Below, one piece after another: positions 8,307 to 17,816 of a stretch of DNA of 64,000 nucleotides. The DNA lies in contig NZ_CP108484.1 in NCBI RefSeq assembly GCF_036226505.1, positions 1,674,001 to 1,738,000 of the forward strand, written 5' to 3'. The stretch's first letter is position 1. Each line of letters starts with the position of its first letter. Both the position numbers and the translations under genes were made by a program. The notes under the pieces are model-generated. The model had not been told where the DNA came from. It saw only the letters and a program-made list of their open reading frames with translations, and did not search any database. This DNA is from Kitasatospora sp. NBC_01246 (GTDB lineage Bacteria > Actinomycetota > Actinomycetes > Streptomycetales > Streptomycetaceae).

Positions 8307-8564
8307 GGCGGTTGAGTCCCTCGCAACGGTTGGTCGATATGTCGGGACGAGCCGGTGCGGCTGTCCCTCCCCCCTTGCTGGGACACATTTCCAGCCACGG
8401 CCAAGACCGGACCAACGCTGCGCCAACGAACCTCACGCCAGGGCGTTGGCGGCGGGAGGGGCGTCCGCCGCTCCCCGTACCGCGACCGCGGGGCGGCCGA
8501 TGTCACGCCCCGTCGACGGAAGCACCCGATCGGCCGGGGCCCGCGGCTGCTTCCATTCCCTACC

Positions 8565-8592
8565 CACGGCCGGACCCGGCCGCGCGGTTCAC
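8565..8592 (-). promoter_or_regulatory. Candidate autoregulatory ECF promoter of the sigma gene
   Basis: The minus strand reads GTGAACCG-N15-CCGTG. The 47-nt block containing it (about 8550-8596) matches the block at about 19395-19441 upstream of the golvesin-like gene at roughly five positions in six. The predicted leader is about 250 nt. Confidence 0.55.
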
Positions 8593-8646
8593 CGGCCACA
8601 CGGTTCACCGGCCACACGGTTCACCGGCCGCGCGGTTCACCGGTGG
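8585..8646. repeat. 16-bp tandem repeat, four copies, of the -35-like box
   Basis: CGGTTCACCGGCCACA starts at 8585, 8601, 8617 and 8633 with exact 16-bp spacing; the third copy ends in GCG and the last is partial. The core is the complement of GGTGAACCG, the upstream element of the candidate ECF promoter, and the first copy is that element. Confidence 0.8.
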
Positions 8647-8711
8647 CCGATCACCGGCGGGCGGTGGGCGCCCCGGGCCGACCGGCACGGCCGGGGCGGA
8701 GCGGCGCCGCG

Positions 8712-11207
8712 TCAGCCGGTGCGCCGGTGGTTCCCACGGGCGCCCTCGGCGGTGAGGTCGGTCAGTGCCGTGGTCAGCAGCTCGCGGGCCTCGTCCGCAC
8801 GGTCCAGCTCGATCAGGGCGGTGCCCAGCTCGGTGAGGGTCTGGGTCATGCTGTCGGGCTGCCCGGCCCCCTCGAAGTGGCCGAGGGCCTGGCGGTAGGC
8901 GGCCTCCGCCTCGGACCACTCCAGCAGTGCGGAGTGGTCGAGGCCGACCTCGTGGGCGGCGAACCCGGCCAACAGGTGGACGATGTGCGAGGAGGTGCCG
9001 TCCAGCCACCCGAGGATCTCGGCGACGAGCAGCCGGTGGCTCTCCAGCGCCTCCCGGGGCCGGCCGGACTCCCGCAGGCAGGAGCCGACGCAGCGCAGCG
9101 CCACGATCCGCCCCACCTCGGCGGACCGGCCCTCCAGCGAGGTGAACACCTCGGCGGCCTGGCGGTAGGAGTCCATCGCCTCCTCCGGCCGGTGCAGCCG
9201 GCGCAGGGCGGTGGCGCAGTAGGCGAGGGCCCAGGCCTCCTGCTGGGCGTCGCCGATCCGGCGGGCCAGGTCCAGGGCCTCCGAGGCGACCGCGAGCCCC
9301 GACCGGTAGCGGTGCAGGCAGGTGATGTGGGACCAGGCCAGGTAGTTCAGGTGGACGGCCTCGGCGAGCCGGTCGCCGACGGCGCGGGCGGAGTCCGCCG
9401 AGAGCCGGAAGACCTCGGCCCAGACGTCCCAGTGCAGCAGGCTGTCGGAGAACCAGTGCATGGCCTCGGCGGTGTCCACCACCTGCCGGTGCCGGCCGGT
9501 GGCGTTCGCGTGCTGCAGGGCGGCCAGCCACTCGGGGTGCTCCTCCTCCAGCCAGCGCCGGGCGTCGGCGAGGGTGACCGGGGCGGTGGCCGGATCCGGG
9601 TCGGCCGATTCGGCACCGGCGTGCTCGGCGCCCTCCACGTCGAACCGCAGACCGGCGGCGGCGGCCCGGCGCAGCAACCGGTCGCCGGCCTGCTCGCGGG
9701 CGGCCTCCAGGGCCTGCGGGCCGTCGTCGGCGGCGAGCCGCTCGCCCGCGTAGAGGCGGACCAGGTCGTGCAGGCGGTAGCGCTCGGGGGCCGCGGCGGG
9801 CTGCAGCAGTCCGGCGTCGGCGAGTTCCTCCAGCCGGCGGTCGGTCTGCTGGACGGGAAGGCCCGCGTAGGCGGCGACGGTGGCGGCGGTGAAGTCCTTT
9901 CCCGCGGACAGCGAGCAGCGGCGCAGGACCAGCGCGGTGGCGGCGGGGAGCTTGCGGTAGGAGAGCGCGAAGGCCGCGCGCACTCGCAGGTCACCGGCCT
10001 CCAGCACGTCCAACCGGTACTCCTCGGCGGCGAGTTGGCGGACCAGGTGGCTGACGGGCTGCTGCGGGCGGGCCACCAGCCGCTGTCCGGCGATCCGCAG
10101 GGCGAGCGGCAGGTGGCCGCAGAGCCGGGCGAGTTCGGCGGCGGCGTCGGGTTCGGCCGCGAGCCGCTCGGGGCCGGCGATCCGGGCCAGCAGGGCGGCC
10201 GACTCGCCGGGGGCGAGGACGTCCAGCGGCAGGCGGTGCACCGATTCCAGGCCGGGCAGCACGTGCCGGCTGGTGATGATCGTCAGGGCCGGGCCGGAGC
10301 CCGGCAGGAGCAGGCGGACCTGTGCCTCGTCGGCGGCGTTGTCCAGGATCAGGACGAGGCGCCGCTCCCGGACCAGGGTGCGGAACAGGCTGGCGCGCTC
10401 CTCGGTGTCGGCGGGCACCGAGCGGTCGGCGACGCCGAGGGCGCGGAGGATCTGGCCGAGGGCGTCGCGCGGTGCGAGCGGCGTCGGAGCCATCCCGCGC
10501 AGGTCGAGGGAGAGCTGGCCGTCGGGGAACTGCGGGGCCAGGGTGTGGGCGGCGTGCAGGGCGAAGGCGGTCTTGCCCAGGCCGGGCTGACCGTAGGCGA
10601 GCACGATCCGGGGGTGTGCCGGATCGGCGTCCCGGACCAGCCGGTGCAGCCGGGCCAGGGCGTCCTCCCGGGCGGTGAAGTCGGCGATGTCCCGGGGCAG
10701 CGCGAGTGCGGAGAACACCGCCTCGGCCGGGCTGTCGCTCCCGGGATCGGCCGCGGTCGCGGTCGCGGGCACGGTCGCGGTCTCGGGCGCGGTCGCGGGG
10801 GCGGTCTCGGGCGCGGGCGCGGGCGCGGGGGCGTCCACGGCGGCGGGCGTCTCGGGGGCGGCGGGCGCGGCGGTCCCGGGGGCCGGGCGCGGGGCCCTCG
10901 CGCGGGTGGGGGTGCGCCGGGGACGCCCGTCGCGGGCGGCCCGGTCGAGCGCGGCGGTCCGGTCCGGGTCGAGACGCAGCGCGACGGCCAGGGCCTGCAC
11001 CGTGCGCTGCTGCGGTCCCCGGGTGCGGCCGCGCTCCATGTCGCCGAGCGCGCGCAGGCTGATCCCGGCCGCCCGGGCCAGCTCGGCCTGCGTCAGACCG
11101 GCCAGCACCCGGAAGCGTGCCAGCAACAGGCAGAACTCCTCCGCCGCGGCGGAACTGCCTGTCGCTATGCCCTGCGGGCTGCCTGCGGGGTTGCCTGTCG
11201 CACCCAT
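8712..11207 (-). CDS. HTH-STAND-TPR transcriptional regulator
   Basis: The 831-residue product has an N-terminal Xre-type helix-turn-helix (ARFRVLAGLTQAELARAAG then SLRALGDMERGRT), an Ala/Pro/Thr linker, an NB-ARC ATPase with P-loop GQPGLGKT at about 204-211 and LVLILDNAAD, a winged-helix part, and C-terminal TPR-like helices. This matches actinobacterial signal-transduction ATPases that oligomerise on an unknown ligand. ATG 11207 follows AGGGG by 5 nt; GTG 11222 in the same frame is an alternative. It has no DNA-binding SARP domain, unlike its neighbour, and no biosynthetic genes nearby show its target. Confidence 0.88.
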   Translation of the reverse strand: MGATGNPAGSPQGIATGSSAAAEEFCLLLARFRVLAGLTQAELARAAGISLRALGDMERGRTRGPQQRTVQALAVALRLDPDRTAALDRAARDGRPRRTPTRARAPRPAPGTAAPAAPETPAAVDAPAPAPAPETAPATAPETATVPATATAADPGSDSPAEAVFSALALPRDIADFTAREDALARLHRLVRDADPAHPRIVLAYGQPGLGKTAFALHAAHTLAPQFPDGQLSLDLRGMAPTPLAPRDALGQILRALGVADRSVPADTEERASLFRTLVRERRLVLILDNAADEAQVRLLLPGSGPALTIITSRHVLPGLESVHRLPLDVLAPGESAALLARIAGPERLAAEPDAAAELARLCGHLPLALRIAGQRLVARPQQPVSHLVRQLAAEEYRLDVLEAGDLRVRAAFALSYRKLPAATALVLRRCSLSAGKDFTAATVAAYAGLPVQQTDRRLEELADAGLLQPAAAPERYRLHDLVRLYAGERLAADDGPQALEAAREQAGDRLLRRAAAAGLRFDVEGAEHAGAESADPDPATAPVTLADARRWLEEEHPEWLAALQHANATGRHRQVVDTAEAMHWFSDSLLHWDVWAEVFRLSADSARAVGDRLAEAVHLNYLAWSHITCLHRYRSGLAVASEALDLARRIGDAQQEAWALAYCATALRRLHRPEEAMDSYRQAAEVFTSLEGRSAEVGRIVALRCVGSCLRESGRPREALESHRLLVAEILGWLDGTSSHIVHLLAGFAAHEVGLDHSALLEWSEAEAAYRQALGHFEGAGQPDSMTQTLTELGTALIELDRADEARELLTTALTDLTAEGARGNHRRTG

Positions 11208-11745
11208 CGCCACCCCTGTCACTCACGGTGTCGGCCTCTTCACCGAACACGTCAGGTCAGACAGTATGCACTGGTCAAAGTCGTGATCTTGCACCGGATC
11301 GGCCCACGCCCGGCCGCCCGGTGGCGCCCCGGCCGGAGCCGGGCCGCCGGTCCGCCCGCTCGGGAACGGGATGGGCGGAACACGATGCGCCGCCACCTGC
11401 GGGGCGGTGGCTCCGCCGCTACTTCCGCCTGTGGTTCTGCCCATCCCCGCACACGAAGGTGCCCAGAACCGCCCGCCGTCCGCACGGGCGGGCACTCGGC
11501 GGTCAGCGGTGGCGGCTCCCGACCGCACGGCCCGACGCGCGCAGGAGCGTGACCACCGGCGCAGGCGAACGGTCCTCATGCGACCGAGACGGGTCCGCCC
11601 GCACACGAGGCCCCCCGACACCGCCCTCGGCGGCGGCGCCTCCCCGGCCGCACGGCCCGGCCCACCCCGGACCGCGGCCGCCGGCGCGGGCCGGCAGGCC
11701 TCATGCGACCGAGACCACCTGAATCCGCCCGAGACGGACCCGCCG
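11208..11745. other. Intergenic region between two STAND regulators
   Basis: About 540 nt with no credible gene. An AT-richer patch at about 11240-11300 probably holds the promoter of the HTH-STAND gene, though no clean -10/-35 pair is visible. A 17-bp direct repeat, CCTCATGCGACCGAGAC, occurs at 11575 and 11699, 124 nt apart; its role is unknown. Confidence 0.4.
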
Positions 11746-14574
11746 TCAGCGGGCAGCGGTGGCGGCGGCCCGGCGCTCCTCCGCCGCGGCCTCGGCCGTA
11801 CGGCCGAGCGCCCGCAGGACCGTGGCCATCAGCGTGTGCGAGCGGGCCTCGACACCCGGATCGGCCTGGGTGCGGCCGAGCACGAGGGCCAGCCGGGCCG
11901 TGGTCAGGGCGTCGCCGTGGCGGCCGAGCGCGTGGAGGGCCTCGGCCCGGGTGTGAGTGGCCCGGACGGTCTCGGCCGCGTCCGGGTGGGCGGCGAGGAT
12001 GCGCACGGCCTCGTCGGCGTGGGCGAGAGCCGCTTCGAGGGCGCCGCCGGCCACCTGGGCTCCGGCCAGGTCGTCGAGCGCCCGGGCGAGCAGCCGGTCG
12101 TCGGCCAGCGAGCGGGCGCGGGCCACGATGTCCGCCATCAGCGGCAGGGCGCGGTCCGGCCTCCCGGCGCCGGCCAGGCCGGCCGCGATCCGGACCCGGC
12201 AGTGGTGGCGTTCGACCGGGTCGCCGACCTGGTCGGCGGAGGTGAGCGCCCGGTCCAGGTGGTCGAGGGCGGCCCTGACGTCCCGCCGGTCGACCAGGAC
12301 CGCGGCGAGGTCGGTGGTCAGCCGGGCCACGGCGGCCGGATCGGCGCAGGCGCGGGCGGCCCGCAGACCGGACTCGACGGTGGTCCACCACCCGGCGCGG
12401 CGGTGCCCGGACCCGGCGTAGAGGGCGCCGGCCCGGTGGGCGAGCCGCCAGGCCTCGGCGAACCGGCCGTGCCGTTCGGCGCGCAGCACCAGGCCGCGGA
12501 CGGCGGGCTCCTCGCGGTCGAACCAGTCGGCGGCCCGGCGGGCGCTCGGCGGCAGGGGGCGGTCCCCGGCGGACGGGCCCACGACCGACGGAGCGACAGC
12601 GGACGGGCCGACGGCGGACGGCGGACCGTCGCCCGGCCGGCCGACCCGGGCGGCGGTGGCGTTCAGGTAGTGCTCGATCAGCCGGTCCAGGGCCGCCGCG
12701 CGCTGGTCGGCCGGGAGTTCGGCGGCCAGCCGGGCGCCGTGCCGGCGGACCAGCTCGCGCCGGGCGAACAGGCCGGGCGCGCCCTCCTCCACCAGGTGGA
12801 CGGCGTCGAGCTGGACCAGCAGGCCGCGGGCCGCGGCCGGCGGCACCTCGGCGAGGGCGGCGGCGGCGAGCGGCTCGATGACCGCGCCGGGGTGCAGGCC
12901 GAGCAGGGCGAACAGGCGCGCCGCGGCCGGCGCCAGGGTGCGGCAGGTCAGGTCGAGGGCCGCGCCGAAGCCGGGCGGACCGAGGTCGGCGCGGGCCGGG
13001 TCGGCGAGCCCCGACGGCTCCTCGGCGAACTCCGCCACCAGGTCCTCCAGGGCCCAGTCCGGGCGGGCGCCCAGCCGGGCCGCGGCGAGGCGCAGGGCGA
13101 GCGGCAGGTGGTCGCACCGTTCGGCGAGTTCGGCGGCGGCGAGCGGCTCGGCGGTCACCCGGGCCGGGTCCAGCGCCCGGGCCAGCAGCTCCTGGGACTC
13201 GGCCGGGGTCAGGGCGTCGAGCGGGAACGGGGTGGCGCCCTCGTGCACCAGCAGGTCCCGCAGCCGGCTGCGGCTGGTGATGACGGTGACGGGTCCGACC
13301 CAGGCCCGGCCGGTCTCGGGTCCGGCCTCGGGCGGCGGATCGGGCAGCAGCGGGGCGAGTTGCTCGTAGGAGCGCGCGTTGTCCAGCACGATCAGCAGCC
13401 GGCGGCCCGTCACCAGCTCGCGGAAGCGGCGGGCGCGGCCGTCGAGCGAGGCGGGCAGCGCGCTCCCGGTGACGCCCAGGGCGGTCAGGAAACCGGCCAG
13501 CACCTCGGCCGGGTCGCGGGGGCCGCTCTCGTCGAAGCCGCGCAGATCGGCGTGGAGCCGGCCGTCGGGAAAGCGGTCGGCGGCCCGGTGGGCCCAGCTC
13601 TGGACCAGGCTGCTCTTCCCGACCCCGGCCGGTCCGGTGACCAGGACGGGGCCGGCCTCCCGGCCGGCGGCGACGGCCGCGTCCAGGCGGTCGAGCTCGG
13701 CCGCCCGGCCGACGAACCGCCGGTTGGCGCGGGGCAGTTGTGAGGGGACGAGGTGCGGCGGGCGGGCCGTGGCGACGGGCGGCCGGTGCTCGGCGCGGGG
13801 CGTGGTGAGGACGGCCGGCCGGCCCGCGACGCGCTCGCCGGCCAGCCGCAGTTCGGGCCCCGGCGCCGTCGGCAGCTGCGCCGTGACCCGCTCGTACCAG
13901 GCCCGCGCCTCGGCCCGGCGCCCGGCCTGGTCCAGGCAGTCGATCAGCCGGACGGCCAGCCGCTGGTGGGTGGGGTGGGACGCGGCGGTCTCGAACAGCT
14001 CGGCGACCAGTTCGGCGCCGCGGTCCAGCCGGCAGAGCCCCTCGGCCAGCCGGTCCAGGGCGCGCAGCCGCAGGTCGGTCAGCCGGGGGGCGGCCTGCTC
14101 GCGCAGCAGGGCGGAGCCGCAGTCGGTCAGGGCCGGACCGCGCCAGAGGTCCAGCGCCGCCCGCAGCAGTGGCAGCACCGGGTCGTCCGCCCCGGTGGCG
14201 CGGTCCGCCGGGGCGGCGGCGGGGTCCGGCCGGCCGGGGAGCAGCACCCCGGCCCGGTCGCAGAGGCGTTCGAAGCGCAGGGCGTCCACCTGCTCCGGAT
14301 CCCCGCTCAGGACGTAACCGGCGCCCCGGGTGGCCAGCTCCAGTCCACCGTCCAGCAGCCGGCGCAGTCCGGCGACGTGCCCCTGCAGCGCGGCGCGCGC
14401 GGTCGCGGGCGGGTTCCCGTCCCAGACCAGCTCGATCAGCCGGTCGGTGGGCACCACCCGGTCGAGTTCCACGGCCAGCGCGGCGAGCAGCGCACGGCGC
14501 TTCGGCGCCGAGGGCGTGGCCGCCGTGCTGCAGTCGTAGCGGACGGTCACGGCACCGAGCAGGTCGATCCGCAT
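11746..14574 (-). CDS. SARP-STAND-TPR regulator (AfsR-like), copy 1
   Basis: The 942-residue product has an N-terminal OmpR-type winged helix (MRIDLLGAVTV, WDGNPPATARAALQGHVAGL), a bacterial transcriptional activation domain to about 250, an NB-ARC ATPase with P-loop GPAGVGKS at 314-321 and LLIVLDNA, and C-terminal TPR-like repeats. AfsR-type proteins activate secondary metabolism or development genes and are often gated by ATP or phosphorylation. The ATG at 14574 follows GAGGAGG. It is divergent from the next SARP, sharing a 200-nt control region. It is less similar to copies 2 and 3 than they are to each other. Confidence 0.9.
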   Translation of the reverse strand: MRIDLLGAVTVRYDCSTAATPSAPKRRALLAALAVELDRVVPTDRLIELVWDGNPPATARAALQGHVAGLRRLLDGGLELATRGAGYVLSGDPEQVDALRFERLCDRAGVLLPGRPDPAAAPADRATGADDPVLPLLRAALDLWRGPALTDCGSALLREQAAPRLTDLRLRALDRLAEGLCRLDRGAELVAELFETAASHPTHQRLAVRLIDCLDQAGRRAEARAWYERVTAQLPTAPGPELRLAGERVAGRPAVLTTPRAEHRPPVATARPPHLVPSQLPRANRRFVGRAAELDRLDAAVAAGREAGPVLVTGPAGVGKSSLVQSWAHRAADRFPDGRLHADLRGFDESGPRDPAEVLAGFLTALGVTGSALPASLDGRARRFRELVTGRRLLIVLDNARSYEQLAPLLPDPPPEAGPETGRAWVGPVTVITSRSRLRDLLVHEGATPFPLDALTPAESQELLARALDPARVTAEPLAAAELAERCDHLPLALRLAAARLGARPDWALEDLVAEFAEEPSGLADPARADLGPPGFGAALDLTCRTLAPAAARLFALLGLHPGAVIEPLAAAALAEVPPAAARGLLVQLDAVHLVEEGAPGLFARRELVRRHGARLAAELPADQRAAALDRLIEHYLNATAARVGRPGDGPPSAVGPSAVAPSVVGPSAGDRPLPPSARRAADWFDREEPAVRGLVLRAERHGRFAEAWRLAHRAGALYAGSGHRRAGWWTTVESGLRAARACADPAAVARLTTDLAAVLVDRRDVRAALDHLDRALTSADQVGDPVERHHCRVRIAAGLAGAGRPDRALPLMADIVARARSLADDRLLARALDDLAGAQVAGGALEAALAHADEAVRILAAHPDAAETVRATHTRAEALHALGRHGDALTTARLALVLGRTQADPGVEARSHTLMATVLRALGRTAEAAAEERRAAATAAR

Positions 14575-14776
14575 ACGGCCTCCTCGTCATATGTCAGTGA
14601 TCGGCATATTGACGGATCCGACCGGGAAATGCCCAATCACGGACCACGGTGTGCCCGAAAGGGCAGGAGCCGGCACCCCGCTCCGGCGTCCACGGCGCGG
14701 ACGAAATGCCAACCCGGACAAACGGCACGGATACACTGCAGCCCGATATCAGGCTGGACCGCCGTGGGGGGCGACT
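14575..14776. promoter_or_regulatory. Divergent control region of two SARP genes
   Basis: The region carries direct repeats CATATGTCAG (14588) and CATATTGACG (14605), 17 nt apart, in otherwise GC-rich DNA. A TACACT -10-like box lies at about 14731. These may be the promoters or regulator sites; no pair is clear enough to assign. Confidence 0.4.
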
Positions 14777-17731
14777 GTGGGCGACCGCGTGGGCATCCGA
14801 CTGCTCGGCCCCGTGGAGCTGCGAACCGGGTCCGAGGGGTACGTCGCGCTACCCGGACCGCAACGGCGCGCCGTCCTGGCCCTGCTGGCCCTGCGGCTCG
14901 GACGGGTCGTCGCGGTGGAGCGCTTCTTCGAGCTGCTCTGGGGCGAGGATCCACCGGCCCGGGCCAGGGCGGCCCTGCAGGGGCACGTCGCCGCGCTGCG
15001 CAAGGTCCTCGCCGCCACCCCCTTCGAGCTGTCCACCCGGGCGCCCGGCTATCTGCTCACCGGCCCGGCCGAGCAGGTCGACGCGCTGCGCTTCGAAGCG
15101 CTGTCCGCCCGCGCCGGGGAGCACGCCGACCGGGCCGACCGCGGCGCGGACGCCGAGGCGATCGGGCTGCTGGAACGGGCCATGGGCCTGTGGACCGGCG
15201 CCGCCCTGGCCGACCTGCCCGACACCGAACTGCGACAGGCCCTGGCCGGCCGGCTGGAGGAGGCCGGGACGAGGGCGCTGATCGGCTGGGCCCGGCTGCG
15301 GCTGCGCCAGGGATCCGGCGCCGCCGCCGTGGAGGCCCTGGAACAGCGGGTGCGGGCCGACGGGCTGCGCGAGGAGGTGGTGGCCCTGCTGGTCCGCTGC
15401 CTCCACCAGGCCGGGCGGCCCGCCGACGCGCTGGCGGTCTACCACCAGGCCCGGGAGCTGCTCTCCCGCGAGCTGGGCATGGTGCCCGGCGCGGAGCTGC
15501 AGGCCGCACTGGCCCGGGTGCTGGCCGAGGAGCCGGCCGCCGGGACGGTGCCCGGCCCCGGGCCGGCGGCGCCGCGCGCCCCTGCGAGCACGCGACCGCC
15601 GGTGGCCCCTGAGCCGCCCGCGGCCGCCGACCCGCCGGTGGTCCCCGCCCCACCCGTGGCCGGTCCGGCCCCCGCGGCCGCACCCTCCCCGGTCGAGCCC
15701 TCGAAGCCCCGCCAGCTCCCCCGCCGGCCCATCGGCTTCGTCGGGCGCGGCCCCGAGTCGCACTGGCTCGACCGCGAGTGCGGTCCGGACCGCACCGGTG
15801 ACGGACTGGCCGTGGTGGTCGGCCCGGCCGGTGTCGGGAAGAGCGCCACCGTCATCCGCTGGGCGCACCGGACGGCCGCCGGCTTCCCGGACGGCCAGCT
15901 CTTCGTCGACCTGCGCGGCTTCGATCCGGCCGGACCGGCCGACCCGGCCGAGGTCCTCGGCCAGTTCCTGCTGGCCCTGGGCGTCCCGGAGGCGGCCATC
16001 CCCGAGGACCGGGCGAGCCGCGCCGGCCTCTACCGCGCCCGGACCGGCGACCTCCGCCTGCTCGTCCTGCTGGACAACGCGCACAGCGCCGCCCACGTCG
16101 CCGACCTGCTGCCGGCCGGGCCCGACTGCGCCGCCGTGGTCACCAGCCGCACCTCCCTGGAGGACCTGGTGGTCACCGAGGGCGCCGCCATCCTGCGGCT
16201 GGAGGCGCTGCCCGGGGGCGACGCGCTGCGGCTGCTCGAACGGAGCCTGGCCCCCGAGCGGGTCCTCGCCGAGGCCGCCGCCGCCGAGCGACTGATCGAA
16301 CTCTGCGACCACCTGCCGCTCGCCCTGCGGATCGCGAGCTCCCGGCTGGCCGCCCGACCGGACTGGACGATCACCGACCTGGTCGCCGAGCTCTCCGACG
16401 AGCGGACCCGGCTGCTCGCCCTGGAGACCGACGGCGCGGTCAGCATCCGCACCACCCTGATGCTCACCCACCGCCACCTCTCCGACCGGGCCGCCACCCT
16501 GCTCACCCTGCTGGCCGCGCACCCCGGCCGGGAGGTGGACACCGCCGCCACCGCCGCGCTGCTGGGTACCGACCCGGCCACCGCCCGCGACGCGCTGGGC
16601 GAACTGGCCGCCCACCACCTGCTCGGCGAGAGCGCGCCGGGCCGGTACAGCCGCCACGACCTGATCCGGCTGTTCAGCGTCGAACTCCTCGCCGAACAGC
16701 CCCCCGAGCTCCGCCGGCTCGCCGTCGAACGGCTGCTGGACTACTACGTCACCGCCGTCCAGCACTGCGGCGAACACCTCGAACCCGGGCAGGACGGCTA
16801 CGGCGAACGCGCCCACCCGCCCGCCGCGCTGCCCGCCGCGAGCGACACCCGCGCCGCGCTCGACTGGTTCCGCGCGGAGCAGTCGACGATCCGCGCGCTG
16901 GTCGACACCGCCGGCGCGGTCGACCCCGAACGGGCCTGGCGCCTGGCCATGTCGTCGAGCGCGCTGTACTACGGCTCCAGCCGGCTGGCCGACTGGCTGA
17001 GCTGCCTGCGGGCGGGCGAGCGCGCCGCCGAACAGTGCGGCGACCGGGTCGCCACCGCGCTGCTGCGGGGTGCCTCGGCGAACGCGCTGCTGGGGCTGGA
17101 ACGCCGTGAGGAGGGGGCCGAGGCGGCCCGGCGGGCCGTCGCCGACACCACGCCCGCGGACGGCTTCGCGCACATCCGCGCCCTGGCCACCGCGTCGCTC
17201 GGCACCGCCCTGCTCGGGGACCCGGTCCGGGCCACCGCACTGGCGGCGGCCGCGGTGGCCCTCGCCGAGGAGTCCGGCTCCGCGCAGCGGACCTCCTACG
17301 CCCTCGGCTACGCCGCGTCGGCCGCCCTGATGGCGGGCGACCACGACGGCGCGCTGCGCCGGGCCCGCGAGACCAGGGCCCTGCTGCCCGACCACCCGGC
17401 CGCGACGATCCACGCCTGGTCGATGCTGACCGAGGCGCACGCCCTGCAGGCCCTCGGCCTCGCCGAGGCCTCCGAACTGGCCTGGGCCCGGCTCCTGGTC
17501 ACCTGCGAGCAGGCCGGTTTCCTGCACCTGCAGGCCGTCTCGGAGGAGTGCTACGCCGCCTTCCTGCGGACCCAGGGCCGCGAGGAGGAGGCGACCGAGC
17601 ACCTGAAGGCGGCCGTCGGACTGTACCGGCTGCACCGACATCAGGCCGGCTCCCCGAGCGGCGTGCCCGCCGCGATCGAACGCTCACTGCGGCCCCCGCC
17701 GGCCGGGGCGGCGCCTGTCGGCCGGCTCTGA
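14777..17731 (+). CDS. SARP-STAND-TPR regulator (AfsR-like), copy 2
   Basis: The 984-residue product has a winged-helix DNA-binding domain (GIRLLGPVELRTG, FFELLWGEDPPARARA), an activation domain to about 250, a Pro/Ala linker, an NB-ARC ATPase with P-loop GPAGVGKS at 349-356 and LLVLLDNAHS, and TPR-like helices. GTG 14777 has GGGGGG 5 nt upstream; the in-frame GTG at 14789 also fits. Domain order and many phrases (for example VVTEGAA, CDHLPLALRIA, RHDLIRLF) are shared with the gene at 30928-33942, so the two look like a duplicated pair. No target gene cluster is evident. Confidence 0.9.
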   Translation: MGDRVGIRLLGPVELRTGSEGYVALPGPQRRAVLALLALRLGRVVAVERFFELLWGEDPPARARAALQGHVAALRKVLAATPFELSTRAPGYLLTGPAEQVDALRFEALSARAGEHADRADRGADAEAIGLLERAMGLWTGAALADLPDTELRQALAGRLEEAGTRALIGWARLRLRQGSGAAAVEALEQRVRADGLREEVVALLVRCLHQAGRPADALAVYHQARELLSRELGMVPGAELQAALARVLAEEPAAGTVPGPGPAAPRAPASTRPPVAPEPPAAADPPVVPAPPVAGPAPAAAPSPVEPSKPRQLPRRPIGFVGRGPESHWLDRECGPDRTGDGLAVVVGPAGVGKSATVIRWAHRTAAGFPDGQLFVDLRGFDPAGPADPAEVLGQFLLALGVPEAAIPEDRASRAGLYRARTGDLRLLVLLDNAHSAAHVADLLPAGPDCAAVVTSRTSLEDLVVTEGAAILRLEALPGGDALRLLERSLAPERVLAEAAAAERLIELCDHLPLALRIASSRLAARPDWTITDLVAELSDERTRLLALETDGAVSIRTTLMLTHRHLSDRAATLLTLLAAHPGREVDTAATAALLGTDPATARDALGELAAHHLLGESAPGRYSRHDLIRLFSVELLAEQPPELRRLAVERLLDYYVTAVQHCGEHLEPGQDGYGERAHPPAALPAASDTRAALDWFRAEQSTIRALVDTAGAVDPERAWRLAMSSSALYYGSSRLADWLSCLRAGERAAEQCGDRVATALLRGASANALLGLERREEGAEAARRAVADTTPADGFAHIRALATASLGTALLGDPVRATALAAAAVALAEESGSAQRTSYALGYAASAALMAGDHDGALRRARETRALLPDHPAATIHAWSMLTEAHALQALGLAEASELAWARLLVTCEQAGFLHLQAVSEECYAAFLRTQGREEEATEHLKAAVGLYRLHRHQAGSPSGVPAAIERSLRPPPAGAAPVGRL

Positions 17732-17816
17732 GGCTCCCTCGGGCCGCCCCGGACGGCGCCGAGGCCGGCCGGTCCGGTACCGGGACGGGCGGGTGCGGTG
17801 ATGATCCGAACGCCCG

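Larger units (their letters stand above)
8307..8711. other. Intergenic region upstream of the sigma gene
   Basis: About 405 nt with no credible gene. It contains the candidate sigma promoter (8565-8592) and the 16-bp tandem repeat (8585-8646). Nothing else is recognisable. Confidence 0.5.

Noticed and set aside
11576..14590. A 1004-codon minus-strand open frame over the SARP copy 1 gene
   Set aside because: Arg/Pro-rich translation in a different minus-strand frame; the SARP reading has all domains and a strong ribosome site.
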